Shown here: piece after piece, positions 35,788 to 48,946 of the stretch
Numbering within the stretch: position 1 is the stretch's first letter
Layout of the letters: the number at the start of each line of letters is the position of its first letter
Assembly: GCA_030762175.1 (NCBI GenBank)
Contig: CM060842.1
Coordinates: forward strand, 42,365,501 to 42,429,500
From: Metallyticus violacea
Lineage: Eukaryota; Arthropoda; Insecta; Mantodea; Metallyticidae
Direction of reading: 5' to 3'
Length of the DNA stretch: 64,000 bases
The notes under the pieces: generated by a model
Database searches by the model: none
What the model saw: the letters and a program-made list of their open reading frames with translations, nothing else
What the model was told of the DNA's origin: nothing
Translations under genes and position numbers: made by a program

Positions 35788-37282
35788 AGTATATTAGGCT
35801 TTTGAAATATTTAGAGCTCCATCTAAAGCGAAAGTTTAAATAATTATTATGGTACTAAATTAATAAACATAATAATATATTACAAAATTCGCTTATAATG
35901 TTAAATTTCATTGCATGAGTATATATGTAAGAAATGTGGAAGTTTCATAATATTTATGAAAGCAATAGCTGTATAGCATTATAGACTAGTTTCATAAGCT
36001 GATTGTTATATTTCAAATTTATAAAAGGTTATTAATTAAAGTAAAAGTTTCAATAAATTCTGTTGAGGTCAATTCTTTCTTTTAATATACTTATGACGTT
36101 ATAGTATCGATGGAGAAAATTTAGTTTGTTTACTGTAGTTTATTGTAGTTTGTTTATTGTAGTTTGCGAAGATACAAGAAACTTTAGCGCAAAATGAAAA
36201 GATTGAATTGTCAGAAATATGGAGAAAATCTAATGATATTTTATAACAAGGAAAGGACAGGGTCATTACGAATAAACAGAAAAAATATTAAGGATATTTC
36301 ATAAACTTTAGTTGGCCTATATTCCAAAACAAGTTAGTTATTAATTTTTATTAATTATGTATCTATGGACTTTACAATGAAGTTGAATAATTTATTTTGT
36401 TTCGTTAATATATAAATTGTTTCATTAATATTATTAAGTTGATAACGGCGTTTTAGCCAAAAAAAAATTAATCGCATAATTGTTACTAAGGTAATTTTAT
36501 GCAGTTAGTGTCATCATGTAGCATTTTATTAACGATATTGACTGGCAATAAAGATTGATTGCAATTCTGGTACACAAAAATTACATTAAAAACTGCACAG
36601 CATCTAAACGTTGTCTCTCCATTTCATTACTCATTAACGGATAACGCACATTTAATAGCCGCCCGACTGCTTTACTTGCCCGCAAAACTTCTCTGTCGGA
36701 GAAGTTGCCGCATAAGAAGGTGTACGAATTTCAGCTAGCCGGAAAAAGCCGCCTGCATGATTAATTTATTATGGATAAGCTTACATGAACATACTCAAAA
36801 TAAAAAGTATGGTAGAACAATGCTGCCTTGCATTTCAAGTATAATATCAAACAAACAGAGAGGAATACATTTCTATAGGTTAAAATTGATGTGATCTCAT
36901 AAAATGGTGTAAATTAATTGCACGTGCTGAAAGAGTGGGTAATTCTTTTCTGCTTGTGACTGTACATCTTCTGCTTCTGCTTGTACATCTATTCTTCTTG
37001 CCATCCCTAGGTGACATGGAGCAGTACTGTTATAGTATTCGAAATTCGGTTGCCCCATATGATCCAGCTAAGTATCTGCGCCTTATTAGCCAACCCCTAT
37101 TACATTTATACGTGCTTCATATACGAATATTTTAAAACACACTGCATTCGTTCTCCCAGCGCTTAATTACGGACACCAATTTTTACCTCAAAATATGAAA
37201 TTTAATCTACATTGTTATGTATTGATTTTAATTTTAATATCAGTAGTTTTTACTATTGCTTAAGAAGTTTATGATTGTACAG
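35788..37282. other. No supported gene; minor repeats
   Basis: A short tandem array of a GTTTATTGTAGTTT-like unit lies at 36123-36168. An 8-bp hairpin (AACTTCTC/GAGAAGTT, 36686-36706) lies in a GC-richer patch. Nothing else is recognised. Confidence 0.5.
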
Positions 37283-37294
37283 AACGTAATTTGA

Positions 37295-37325
37295 TTTTTT
37301 TTTTATTTATGGACGCTCTTTAACA
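37295..37325 (-). mobile_element. 31-bp terminal scrap of SINE B (B6) with 12-bp target duplication
   Basis: The exact duplication AACGTAATTTGA (37283-37294 and 37326-37337) brackets a T10 run followed by ATTTATGGACGCTCTTTAAC. In reverse complement this is the last ~20 bp of SINE B plus an A-tail. It is thus an extremely 5'-truncated insertion, still recognisable through its duplication. Confidence 0.87.
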
Positions 37326-37337
37326 AACGTAATTTGA

Positions 37338-38089
37338 GTCCGGTTAGTCCACAAAACGGATAATCTACACTCGGATAATTGTACACTTTACCAAACGGTG
37401 CTCTAAAAATAGCAAATATTAATGATCGTACAACTCCCCAATATAGTTTGTGTGTGCACATGCTTTGAAGGTATGCATGAAAGTGAAATGTTTACATAAA
37501 TTTGTCACACTTCCCGCCCGACATTTCCGTGCTGAGTCAATAAGGTCGGTGAAGTGAACGTGGATGAGGCCTAACAGATCGATGGAGCGTATCCAGCTTT
37601 TACAAAGTGAGTTACACGCATGGAGAAACTGCTGTTTAATGAAGCGATACCTGCTGTATAAAAATAAATACAGCGTTAAAATAAAGGGGACTGCAGAGCA
37701 GCAAGGTGACAAGGGTTCCAACACCACCCCTTCTTAAGCCAGAGCTCTAAAAGCGCCGCTGATATTTCTGTTACATCCTGCTGTTTTCCGAAAGAAGAAA
37801 TTTTGAGTTGAAAATCGATTTTTTTTTTTAACTTTTCGACACAAATGATAACTGTTTTATTTTACGAATGGTGTTAATTGCATTTTTTATATTTCAGTAA
37901 TCAATGATATGTCCCATCGATATTTTCTACATTATTCGTCGCTAAGACTGATTAAATCTGAATATGTTTTAAAGTTTTTAATGTTACCAAAAGTTTAGCT
38001 ATCAACTCAATGAGAAAGAGAAAATACACAAAAAATAAATGAAAAGCAATTAAATCAATAAAATATATAAAATATATACACGTAAAATA
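37338..38089. other. No supported feature
   Basis: A minus-strand frame at 37419-37727 (102 codons) has no recognised motif. Confidence 0.45.
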
Positions 38090-38600
38090 AAAAAGAAACG
38101 GAACATGTATAGCCACTTTTATTACAAAGGAAACAGAACATTTTACACAAAACCGCCTTAAAAGCAAACCCCTTGTATAGTGATCACTTCTGCTAGCTTC
38201 CTTATAACTTTTTGAAACAGTCGGCAGTTAATTTTTTATTTGTCATTTCCCTCAGAGAACACGTCGCACACCTCATAGCTCTTCGGCAGAAGCAAATAAA
38301 CAGCCTCTATTGCAAGTTTTGACTTTCAGAAATAGGTAGTAATTAGCTGGGGCAAATTTGGAGAACACGGTGGATGAGGAAAAACACGTATGTTGTGCTT
38401 TGCAGGAATTTGCTGAGCGACCATTGTGCTAGGGCGTTGTCTTGATGGAAAACCAAATGAGGCCTCTGTCGTCGCACATGCAGCACCAAGATGCCTAAGA
38501 TGCAACATGTCTCCTTATTAAGAACTCGACTTTCAGGAATGAATTCAAATTGTGCTATGTTGGTCACAATCGATCAAATGCCACTACTGCTTTGCCGCAG
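38090..38600 (-). pseudogene. Mariner element M4, C-terminal half of transposase
   Basis: The minus strand gives FIPESRVLNKETCCILGILV, RRQRPHL, VFHQDNALA (second Asp kept, about 38435), then a shift to QQIPAKHNIRVFPHPPCSP and another to LAPANYYLFLKVK (about 38330), where the third Asp is Asn. A degenerate C-terminus follows toward 38100. The N-terminal half and first Asp motif are missing. The break lies just before SINE B3. It belongs to a different mariner lineage from M1 and M7 by its VLNKE-type block. Confidence 0.75.
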
Positions 38601-38622
38601 TACATATGCATACATACATCAT

Positions 38623-38917
38623 GTCGGTCCTGTTGGTCTACTGGTAACTATACTTTCTTCGTAGACTCAAGTTCGCCGATTCAGTCCCAACCAGGTCGAA
38701 TAACTTATTTCGGGCGTAAAAATCCTAAATATGGCTTCCTTCGGAAGGGAAGTAGAGTTATTGACCCCATATCGTAGATATACGGCACGTAAAGAACATC
38801 AGGCCTGAAAGAAGAATCCTTTGAACAAAATTTATCGGCCATTTCAGGCCTGAATTGAACAGCCGGTTGAAAGACCCGAGATGTTAAAGAGCGTCCGTAA
38901 ATAAATCAATAAAAACC
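38623..38917 (+). mobile_element. SINE family B, copy B3
   Basis: Head GTCGGTCCTGTTGGTC, B-box region GCCGATTCAGTCCC, core CGGGCGTAAAAATCC and GGCTTCCTTCGGAAGGGAAG, tail GAGATGTTAAAGAGCGTCCG then A-rich. It is more diverged in the distal half than B5. No clear target duplication was seen. Confidence 0.85.
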
Positions 38918-40342
38918 ACAGTTTTAATTTTAATTTTAGTTTTGTGTTTATCTGCCCACGTAATTGACTACTTTCTCCTAGACGTATGTCACTTTCCTTT
39001 TCGCTAGAGCTCTGCCACATTGGTTCTCCCTCCACCCCACCATTCATGGTCGTGACTAATGAAACTTCCAGAGCAGTCATATTAACTTTTATTAGTGTTC
39101 AAGGGGTTTACGACGAAGGATACCTAGCTATCCGAAACATTGTGTGAATTGTGTGCCTATTAACCTTGTTACATTTTTATATGTACTTCGCAGCTTTTTA
39201 ACGAATCTTATATATAAGTAACCTGCGTAACAAGAACAGCAAACATAACCTCTGAAACATTGGAATGCACCTATGATTTAGAAAACGGGTTAGTAAGGCC
39301 AAGTTATACAGAAATTTCTGTCCAAAGTTTGTACCATAAATCTATCAATGTTTTAGTTAACTAAATAACGGTCTTTCGCACCCTCCAAAGGATATGCAGT
39401 AATTCGACGTATCGCTCAATGTATGTCAATATTAGGATTATTATAACGATGTTTTTTGTGTAATTAATGTGATTGAGTGTGTGTGTGTGGGTACATGGGA
39501 ACGTGCTACATTCTGTTAGAATACTTAGCAATATAAAATAAAGCAAAACTACTAAGGTGACTTAGAAAAACCGATTGCTGCATTATGTTACTACAACGCG
39601 TTTCATATATAGAATTGATTTTTTCATACAATACTTTCGTGTGATCTAAGTAATGTTAATACAAACGCTCTGGAAGAACAAGCGAGTTCGATGAATAGAG
39701 TCAAAGTGGTGATTTCAACGCGCGATAACATTTAAAACCAAATGCTCAACTGAAGAATGACATGGTAGAACTGCACTTTAAAAAATCAGAAAATTCGTGA
39801 GTGACTTAAGCAATCTTCCACAAATTTGCTCAGCTTTTGCTTGCAGATGGAACTTAAAAAAAAAAGTTATATTGTTATGCTTCTATCCTGACTAGTATAT
39901 TAAGAGCCAATTAATTCTTTACACTTACGGTTTTACATTAGAAAAGAAAAGAATTTTAAAACTTCAACACAATTTTTCAAGTAATGTTTGCACACACAGA
40001 TTAAACCAGTAAATGTTTAAAGGTATATACATGGAAACCGAAAACTGTAACATATTGTGTGGTAATGAACTACATCTCACAAATTTCAGAGATTGTAGAG
40101 AGCCCTCAACACTATTTTTTTTTTTTTTTTTTTGGTTCCATAAAAATAAATGGAACTTAAATGCTAATAAGTTGGTGTTAAAGGTAATGAGATACAATTT
40201 GGACATAGAATGTCCTCAAATCTGTTTCAATGGCTCATCACCTGCGTTTTTACGATTTAGTACTATAAAAGCTCAACATGAGTTATTGCCCCAAATTGAT
40301 TTATTGTGTTAGGTAGCTTAATCTAGAGTCCACAGTCCACGT
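38918..40342. other. No supported gene; T-run near 40115
   Basis: A run of about 17 T near 40115-40132 explains the poly-Phe/poly-Lys frames at 39964-40312. Otherwise featureless. Confidence 0.5.
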
Positions 40343-40415
40343 GTCTGTGTGGCTTAATGGACAAGACGCCAGGCTGTGGTTTCGAAGATAGTAGGTTTGG
40401 ATCCTGCGCAGGTGA
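40343..40415 (+). tRNA. tRNA-Arg-like sequence, probably a pseudogene
   Basis: It folds as a tRNA body: acceptor arms GTCTGTG (40343-40349) and CGCAGGT pair fully if G-U pairs are allowed. The D-arm GCTTAATGGACAAGAC matches the insect Arg pattern (GCCTAATGGATAAGGC) with one mismatch, and the T-arm is GTAGG-TTTGGAT-CCTGC. The anticodon stem (CCAGG against TTCGA) is poorly paired, the loop would place GTG as anticodon, and the B-box has TTTGG for TTCGA. Best read as a decayed tRNA or a tRNA-derived SINE head. Confidence 0.5.
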
Positions 40416-40419
40416 TTTA

Positions 40420-43400
40420 TTATTTATTTTATAATTTAGTATACTCATACATATGACGTAAAAATAAACAAAATACCCGATATCGATAGTAGTGAACGGT
40501 TTATCAGTATCATACTGACTGCATCAAAGCGACGCCGTCTGTTATTGTGTTCTTATTTCGTATGTATTGGTTCTTTAGCACTCAAGGCACCATGTCCCTA
40601 AATTTTACCGGCTCTCTTTCTTTCAAAATTAACTAAAGCCATCGTTTCTATGAGGTCGTCCGTAACATTTCATTTGAAACTGCTGCCTACAAATCCTACT
40701 TGTTTGGTCAATGTATGCTATTAGAAATACGATGGTACTATGCAATAGTTTGTCTGAACCTTTTGTGTGATTAACTTAAACTATAAACACCCTTAAGAGT
40801 TATTAATTTTATCTATTGCTTGCACCCCACATTTTTCGTTTGGAAGATTTTTTCTAAAACGTTTATGAGATTAGAATTTGCATGGGGTTATAAATGTGCA
40901 TTTGGTTGGATGAATTATTTTATACTTTTTAGTTCATTTATAATTAAGAAAATAAAAACGTGTTTTTTAAAAAGTTTTATATTTAAATTATTTTCTACTT
41001 TTTAGTCTTTTGTGCACGCAATTTTGCAATCAGTATTAGACATCTTGATTAAATAATTTCAAAAATTGAGCAACTTTTAGATTTAGTTCATTTTGTTTTC
41101 TCTTGATCACATCTAAAACAGAAAATTGTTTTATCTACTTCATTGATATATCGAAACAGTTGATTAATTATTGTTTTTAATTAAAAACAAAATACAGAAA
41201 CACAAAGTTAATTTTGATTTTTTTTTATTTCAGTATTAAATACATTTGTACCAAATGCTCAATATAGAAGTCAAAATATTTGATAATATATGTAACTCGT
41301 TATATTATATTAAATATAATACTCATCCACTACATATTTACGCAGTTGAAATTATTAATACACAAGTTACACATTAACACTAGCGCAATTGGATTTATGT
41401 AATAGAAATCAGATTTATTAAATGTTATTTGTAAGTATTTAATTGTGAGGATTTAAATTTGATATTTTTATTTGAAAAGTTGTCATGGTGACTGAATTAT
41501 TACCAAAATATTTAGATGTGAGTGAGTGTCATTAGGGAGTCGAGAAGAACGTTTTTCCACTGTCTCAGTTGATCACGCCATGTGTTTCTTGGAATTTGCG
41601 CGTTCGACATTGCGCTGTTTATTTTAATAGTTGTCATGGTGACTGTATTGTTATCAAAATATAACGAAAAGAATTCTAATCATTTTAGATTCAAATAAAA
41701 CGTTGAAATTAAATATCAATCAAGTTACGCTATAATTTATTTATTTTATTGATAATTATAATAGTCATCATAGCAAATGTTCTTATGCGTTATTAACGAA
41801 ACTACAGAAAGGTGTTCTTACTATTCAATCTTACATAATTTAAAACCTTCGTGTTTGATATTGCACTGCTTTACTTTCAAAACTACGGAGCCATATTTTT
41901 GAACCGTGGAACTAATGAACCATGATAATTACCATATTATATTGTATCCTCGTTCATTTCTGACCTATGTGTAAATTTTCAAGTCTCCATCTCATTTAGA
42001 AGTGCATGAAAAATTAATTACAAAATTCCACCGGAACAGACAAGAAAGCGAGTTAATAAAAACGTTTGAAAAATAAAAGAATGCACATGAAAAAAATCCG
42101 GTTCAATCCCTCTACAGCATAAAGATTTTAAAATGGGGAGTAACTTTAAAATAATACTATATTATATGTAATATCTAATCTTAGAGCCGGGGCAAAATCT
42201 GTCTTAGGAAGATGTAACTTAACTACCTCACGAGCTAGCGCACTACGACACAGTAAGCGCTTATAACTTTGGCTCTGTATCCGAGTTTAAGGTTGTTTAA
42301 ATTTAATGATATTCTTAATTTACTTTCAGCTGACATATATTGTTAGGCACAGAAGTACAACAACCCTCATGAAGAAATATAGCTAAGTTACTAAGATATT
42401 ATCTATAGAACGAAGACACTTTGTGCACATTAAAGAAAGAAATTTTCAAACAAGAGGAGAAATGAGTCTGGAATTAACATTTTAATTTTCAGGAACTAGC
42501 ATATCTAATTTAAAACACCCGAAACAGAAGAGAGTCAAAACATACTATCAATATACAACCCAAAAGCCATTTAGATATTAAACCTCTGTCTCACTTGTTT
42601 CCGAGCTATCACTATAAATTCGTGAATAAATTGCGTGAACTGCAAATTACGTCCTTACACAATAAAGTTCAATTCAGAAAAAGAAAAAGAATTTTTGATT
42701 AGACCTCCTTTCTTTCTGTCATAAACATTGCCAATATTACAACCCCATGAGTTCAGGATGACAACTGTAGGAAAAAAAAGAGGGAAAATAGTGAAGCGAG
42801 CACTGTAGAACGAGCTCTTTGTGGCCCGAACAACCGCCTCCAACAGAATACATCAATGTGTGCTAGCCACACACATAAATGATTTAATCCCCCATTTCGC
42901 CATCCCCTCCATTAAACCAAAACCGATAAATTCCCACACCAATTTAATGTGAGGCCGTTTAACTCCGCGGAGAGAGACAGTGTGGACATTCGGACACGAC
43001 CTTCCCCCTCACTCCAGGCAGCACCGCGGCAGTTGCATTCTGGTCACGAGCACTTTACCCCCCACCCGTACTTTTTATTTTTTTGCAGCCTCCTCCCAAC
43101 GCTGTAAGCTTGTCATGGTTTTTTAATCAACGTTGCAGTCGGGCAGACAAGTAATCCATGACGTAACAGAAAATAAAGCTCAGTAATAATCAGGATGGGG
43201 AACGATGCAGTTTTAATTGTCGAAGCCAATGTCCAGCGCAATTGAACGCTAAACGCGCAACACAATGGCTCGTCTACTATTGATAAGGTTTCAAAACGCT
43301 GGCAATAACTGACAATGGAAGAGCTAGTGGGAGAGCTGGGCGCCTGAGGTGCAGTGGACCTAGAAAAACAGAAACAAACGCGTTAAAAATACAAATTAAG

Positions 43401-43737
43401 CTGCATTCCAAAAGGATGGAGATAAAACGGGACGTACGGATGATGAAAACGCACAAGAGTGTGTCAGGTCTGCACAAGAATGCGCCTTCGAAGTAAAATA
43501 AACGAAATGAAGTAAAACAACAAAGGAAGACTACTGTCTTCAAGAAGAAAAAGAAGTAAAGAGGAATTGCACAACGTCATGATATAAAAAGGGCATCACT
43601 CCATAATTTTGGCGTTTATTCTCCGGAGATGTGGGGCCTTGAGATGCGCAATCGAGCTGCGCGTTAATCGAAAGTCATGTTCCTCCCTAGTCGCCACGTT
43701 CTTAAGACCTCCACCGTGCCACATGAAGCAAATACGC
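40420..43737. other. No supported gene; ~40-bp direct repeats near 41.5 kb
   Basis: Two related segments (41466-41511 and 41618-41662) share AGTTGTCATGGTGACTG and a TATCAAAATA-like block. Long AT-rich stretches and a pyrimidine-rich patch near 43000-43090 hold no recognisable gene. Confidence 0.5.
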
Positions 43738-43740
43738 TTT

Positions 43741-44020
43741 TATTTACTTATGGACACTCTTTAACACCCCAGGTCACCAGCGTCCCATTCAATTCAGTGC
43801 GTGAAACGGCCGATAAATGTTGCTCAGAGGCCTCTTCTTCCAGGGCTGAGGTTCTTTTTCGTGCCAAAAAATGTAACACATGAACCATGGCTTTACTTCC
43901 CTTCCGAAGGATGCCATACTTAGGATTTTTACACCCGAAAAATTCCATTGACCCTGGCGGAATTGAACCTGCGATCTTGGGTTTACGAGGCCAGTGATTG
44001 CCACTAGACCACTAGGACCT
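43741..44020 (-). mobile_element. SINE family B, copy B4
   Basis: In reverse complement: head TAGGTCCTAGTGGTC, B-box region CGCAGGTTCAATTCC, core GGGTGTAAAAATCCTAAG and GGAAGGGAAGTAAAG, then CAGCCCTGGAAGAAGAGGCC, tail TTAAAGAGTGTCCATAAG. A possible but weak target duplication (AAATACGCTTTT against AAATCAGCTATT) flanks it. Confidence 0.88.
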
Positions 44021-45436
44021 AAATCAGCTATTTCTGTTTTAGAAAAACCGTAATAAATGCAGAAAATCTCCTTTTAATCTTAGGGGAAAAAAATCAGACA
44101 AGCGTTCTTACAAATGGTTATTGTTGGGCAATTTGCGAGACAAAGCTAACATTAAAAACCTTGCTTAGACATGAATATAAGAAAAGAAACAAAATTTGCG
44201 ACACAGAAAAACTGGAAATGTGTGCTATTGACTGAATTACATTAATGTGAAGTGTCTGGCCACAGAGATAGACGGTGTGTTTAATTTCGGAGATTAATTA
44301 AGCCTATTTGTTTTACAGCAAGTGTAAAGGGTGTAGGAGGTTCTTTGGAGGTTAGTGGGTGTTTTGTATGCAGTGGGAACGGACGAATTCACAACTAATC
44401 AAAAGGTGTAGCATTCCATTTTATCCAGATTTGCAATTCCCTCCGGAAAAGTCTAAAATGAATTTGTCCTCTAGCAGGACAATGACCCCATTTATTGCAT
44501 AAATGATTTAAGTAAATAAAAAGCCAATAACAAAGAGAAGTGTTTGACAATTAACTGCCACCTCTGTCTCGCCTCAAGCAGCCTAGAGTTTCACTGAGAT
44601 GAGCTGAATCGCTGAATGATATGTCAGAAAAATAACCAACAAATTTCTAAAATAGTGGGAGGGGGGAATGCTCTACATACGGTACGAAATGCTAAAATCG
44701 TAATCACCAAGTGTCTTTAGTTAGTTTTTCCAAGAAGATCATGTTTTAATAATCAGAGTTATTTTATATTAAGATCTAAACACAATGCAATATTTCATTT
44801 ATTACATTTGGTTCCTTAACGATTAGTAATGTAATAGTACAGCAAATAGTGAGAAAACGTAATGTTGAAAAGCGTTACATATTAATTAGTGCGTATTTTT
44901 AGGTTAACGTTGCCTAGTGACAGGTTCCGTTTTGAGGTTATCTTCTTTTTCAGCCTCGATCAACTACCTGCCTTTCTCGAATATTTATTACTTAAATTTC
45001 AACAGTCGGATAATGTCACTATTCCTTTCTCATTTATATACAGCTTTGTCTGCAACACAGTCAGTCAGCCCTCGGCTCGTGTCTTAGTTACATCACCTTA
45101 CTGGCTGTTTGGCAGTTTGCGACTTCGGTGGTGTCTGTGGTACTGAAAAAGCTCTTTCCCAGTATTGTTTTCGGATGCAATCGACTACTCAAAACTGTCT
45201 GAAAACTATTTTGGGGCTAACTCATAATATTGTATTTCTTTTGGTTGATTGTGTTATGTTATTTCAACAGGGTTCACCAGTTTTATAGATATTTTCAGCG
45301 TGTTATGTAAATTCTTATTTGACATCGAATCTTTCGTTTATCTTTCTAGCTTGTTTTATAAGTTTTTAACATTGGGTTATTAGTAAAGTTTTGTTCAAAC
45401 GCGCCATCTTATAATTGAAATGTAATAAATATATAA
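44021..45436. other. No supported feature
   Basis: The frame at 44889-45146 (85 codons) is featureless; no repeat recognised. Confidence 0.5.
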
Positions 45437-47034
45437 TATTTTAATTAATTCTGGACACTTTCTGTAAACATTTTAATCTTTTTAAATTTTACAAGATATA
45501 CAAAGGCGATACTGTACTAAATCAAGAGATGGCGTTTTTATTTTTTCTATGATATTTATATACCACATTTTTTTATCTTTAAGAAAAATGGAACGTGCCT
45601 ACATTCTGTACGGATATAAGAAACAAATTTAATCAACCTCATTTAGTAACTTCAATAATTCAATGTGTGCAGCAGCAACATAATTGTTGAGTAATTATTG
45701 TATGTTCATCCAACAGAGCTCCTGTTGTGTTCTCTCAGTACCCAAGTCTAGTGTGATCATTGTTGTATAGCAGTTGGCAACTAACTTTTAAGTGAATATC
45801 TTAGTGAGTTAAATTTTTGAGTTATTGCCCCTAAGACAAAACGCGCTGATTGGTCACCAAGCAAAAGGAGTAAGGCAGTACCACTTCGTGAAGAACGCTA
45901 TTCCTATGAAGAGAGCTAAAAGACTGGGTGCTGATGCTAGAAAATCAGGCATTAGGAAAGTTTGCAAGCTGTCGCAAGTAACTGGGAGCACAAGAACTTT
46001 TCCAAGAAGTGACAGAAAACCAGAAGTTCGCTCAAGATCGTCTCAGAATCTGCCGCCGTTCTCTACAGGATCACCAAAGTACAGCAAAAGATATAAATGT
46101 GATCTTGAGAACTTCTGGGCTGCAAGTCTCTGACTTAACTAACACACAAAATCTTTGTGGAAATAGTCTATGAGCGAGGACCCCAAGGAAGAAGCATTAT
46201 CTCAATCAAAAGCAGAGGCAAAAGCGTGTGGAGTAGATAGCACACAGGGCTTGGACACAAGAAGAATGGGGTAAAGTCATTTGGAGCGATGAAACGAAGA
46301 TCAACATCTCTGGAGGTGATGGCATCACATTTGTGCGTCGCCGAACAGGTGAGGACATGTTACATGAGTGCACCACCGCTACTATGAAGTTACTGTCAGC
46401 TTCATGGTGTGGGGAAATATGGCAAAGCATGGCGTCGGGCGCCTTGCGGTGTTAAAGGGCAACATCATTAATGCCAAAAAATGACCAAGAAGAGGTCTTA
46501 TACTTAAAAGTCTGTGTACTGTTTGTGCTTTGTTTGGAGGGACAAGTCAGCGGTGCATCTTCCAACAAAGTGTCATATTGCTCGAATCAATCAGAAATGG
46601 TTCAGGGACCATCATATTACTGTCCTCCTTGTCAGGGAACAGTTCTGACCTCAACCCAGTTGAAAACTTGTGATCAAGGCTGAAAGTTTTGGTGTCACGT
46701 CGGAATCCCAGTAAAAAAGAATCGTGGTTTAGAGTAATAACACCAGAGGATCTCCAATGTTTGCTGGACTCAATATCCAATAAAACATTAACACAAAATA
46801 GTTACAATACTCCATATGAATGTGTCCAAAATGTACAAATTGCAGCTGTTGTTTTGACAGGTAGTAATTATAATTAAATTTGTTCGTTTTTGAAACACTG
46901 AACATTAAGATATGTGGTATTTGTCTAATTTTCCTGAAATTTTGACTTAAATAAAAACATGTATTCAATTAAAATCAAAATCTGAACGTAATATTTAACA
47001 ACATTTTCTTAAGTGTCCAGAATTAATGCCACTG
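45437..47034 (+). mobile_element. Tc1-like element with both terminal repeats, decayed transposase
   Basis: Ends: ATTAATTCTGGACACTT (45444-45460) and its reverse complement AAGTGTCCAGAATTAAT (47011-47027) followed by GCCACTG; the left outer bases have drifted. The transposase remnant begins near 45827 (PLRQNALIGHQAKG) and continues through shifts: TPRKKHYLNQKQRQKR, then WGKVIWSDETKINI (first Asp kept, about 46280), DGITFVRRRTGED, then RINQKWFRDHHITV. The second-Asp block (normally FQQDNDPKH) is deleted between FQQ and the next segment. NSSDLNPVENL keeps the final Glu but its Trp is a stop. ITPEDLQCLLDSI closes the C-terminus near 46775. About 1.6 kb, a normal Tc1 length; inactive. Confidence 0.88.
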
Positions 47035-47039
47035 GTGTA

Positions 47040-48946
47040 TGGTTTTTCATCTCAACGATATCAGTTGTGTTACTTACGTTTATTTTAGACGTTGGCTTAT
47101 GATAATTTAGTGACCACAAGATTTAAATTGCTTGAAATAGAATTTCTTTAACTAAATGCACTGAGGCGCTTAGGCCACGATTACTGTAGAAATTGGCTTA
47201 GTGATCAATCAATTGTGTGTACTATACTAAATTTGTTTTGTCTTAAATACTGTTATGTCTTTGTGACAGTAGTTATTACGCTGTTGCTACAAAAGAGATG
47301 CAAATCTGAGAATTTATTTTTAATTACTAATATTTTATAAAGTGTTTTAAGTTTATTAATTTTCAAATATTAAAAATCAGTTTATGTGAACATTTACATA
47401 TAAAGCATAATTTTGAAATTTATAAATTTTGTTCTCTTCCTTGCTATTTCCTCTCTCTTTGTGAAGAATGTTTCCTTGCTATCGCTATGCTTTCCTCAAC
47501 ATTGTGTGCTTCTCCAGTTAGAAAATAATGGGATATGGAATATTATCGTTGCCTATCCCACGCTACACAATTACATTACCGAATAAAAATTAATACGGAA
47601 AGCAAAAGGCTAGCAAGAAATGACTTGACTTGTCTTCTTTATCTCTTTCGGCTTTGTTTTCATTCTTTTATTGGATATTTGAGTGGGTTGTTTATTTTCC
47701 TTCTTTGCCAATTAAGGATTATCCAGAATGAACTTAAAAGTTATAAAAAAGATCAGAAAAAGCAAAGCATAGAATGGATGAAGAATTAAAAGAAAATACA
47801 TTAACAGGTTGTCTATGCTTTTCATGTTTAATCAAGATAGAGCACTTGTTGGGAATCCTCACGTGGAAGACGTCAAAAAATCAACAACACTCAGGGCAGG
47901 AAAGGGACAGTGTGCTGTAGCATGGAACGAAAAACAAAAAGTAAATGAATATTATAGTTAATGTAGACAGACTGCACTTTATGAAACCCGCTGCGGCAGG
48001 CCGAAAAAAAAAAAAAAACATGCGCCGTACAGCACTTCTATCTCGCGGCAGCGCCATTTTAACATTAATATTACAAAACTTAATTTCTACGCTCAAGCAT
48101 GAGGGGTAGGAGGAGGGCCACAGAGTGGCGGAAAGGTCAAAAGGTGAGAAGTAACGTTATCAAATAGCATTCCATGAATAGTGAAGACCCGTATGTTGCC
48201 ATACTTTGCCATGAAGATAGCTTAATATATGGCTACAGCAAAACTAATTTTCTACTGATTAAATTAAAAAGAAAGGGAAAAAAAACGGAAATGATGCTTC
48301 AGCACGGTAGATTAAAAGCTTCTGTCCTTATAAAGGATGAACCTCATCAACAAGTTAGAAGACGAAAATACACGTTTGCAATTAAAGCATGTTTGCATAA
48401 TAAATATTCAAAAAGATGAAAAATTCCGTCATCACTAACTCAGCCGAGAAGCGAGGTTAAAATCTACTGACTTCCAGTGAGAGATCTTGGTAGCTTAATA
48501 AGTACGTGCAATTCTTGTAACTCAGTACGTAGAGGGCAGCACATGCTAATGGTTGTGTTTACCTACCTTACCGTGCTTCATTTCAATACGCTATAAACGT
48601 TCCTTATATTTCTAAGAGTAACACAAACAAATTAATAAACGAATTCAAATATGTGTTTATTAGTTCAAAAACAATCATGTAAAATATATTCACCACAGAA
48701 ACAAAATTAAAGTTTTCACCCTGGCTTTAATAACTACCCGGTTTGTAGAGAAATTCTGGTACAATATCCTTCCGTACTTGGAAACCTTTTCAGAGGTGGT
48801 ATAAACTTTTCAAATACTTCCTCGATAGCACTATCCACTTTATTCTGTAACAATTCTATGGAGTTGCTATCTCTGCTTTTTATTAGATGTAATGCACCTT
48901 GCGCTGAGAATTACCAGCTTGCTGCAACATGAAACGTTTTGCTACT
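47040..48946. other. No supported feature
   Basis: About 1.9 kb without recognised genes. A run of 16 A lies near 48004-48019. The frame at 47535-47789 has no motif. Confidence 0.5.

Noticed and set aside
43748..44004. Two minus-strand frames of 66-71 codons
   Set aside because: They are translations of SINE B4; equivalent frames recur in other SINE B copies (for example 49393-49617).
45825..46133. Intact small gene at the Tc1 N-terminus
   Set aside because: The 102-codon frame is part of the Tc1-like transposase between the two terminal repeats and ends at a frameshift-derived stop.
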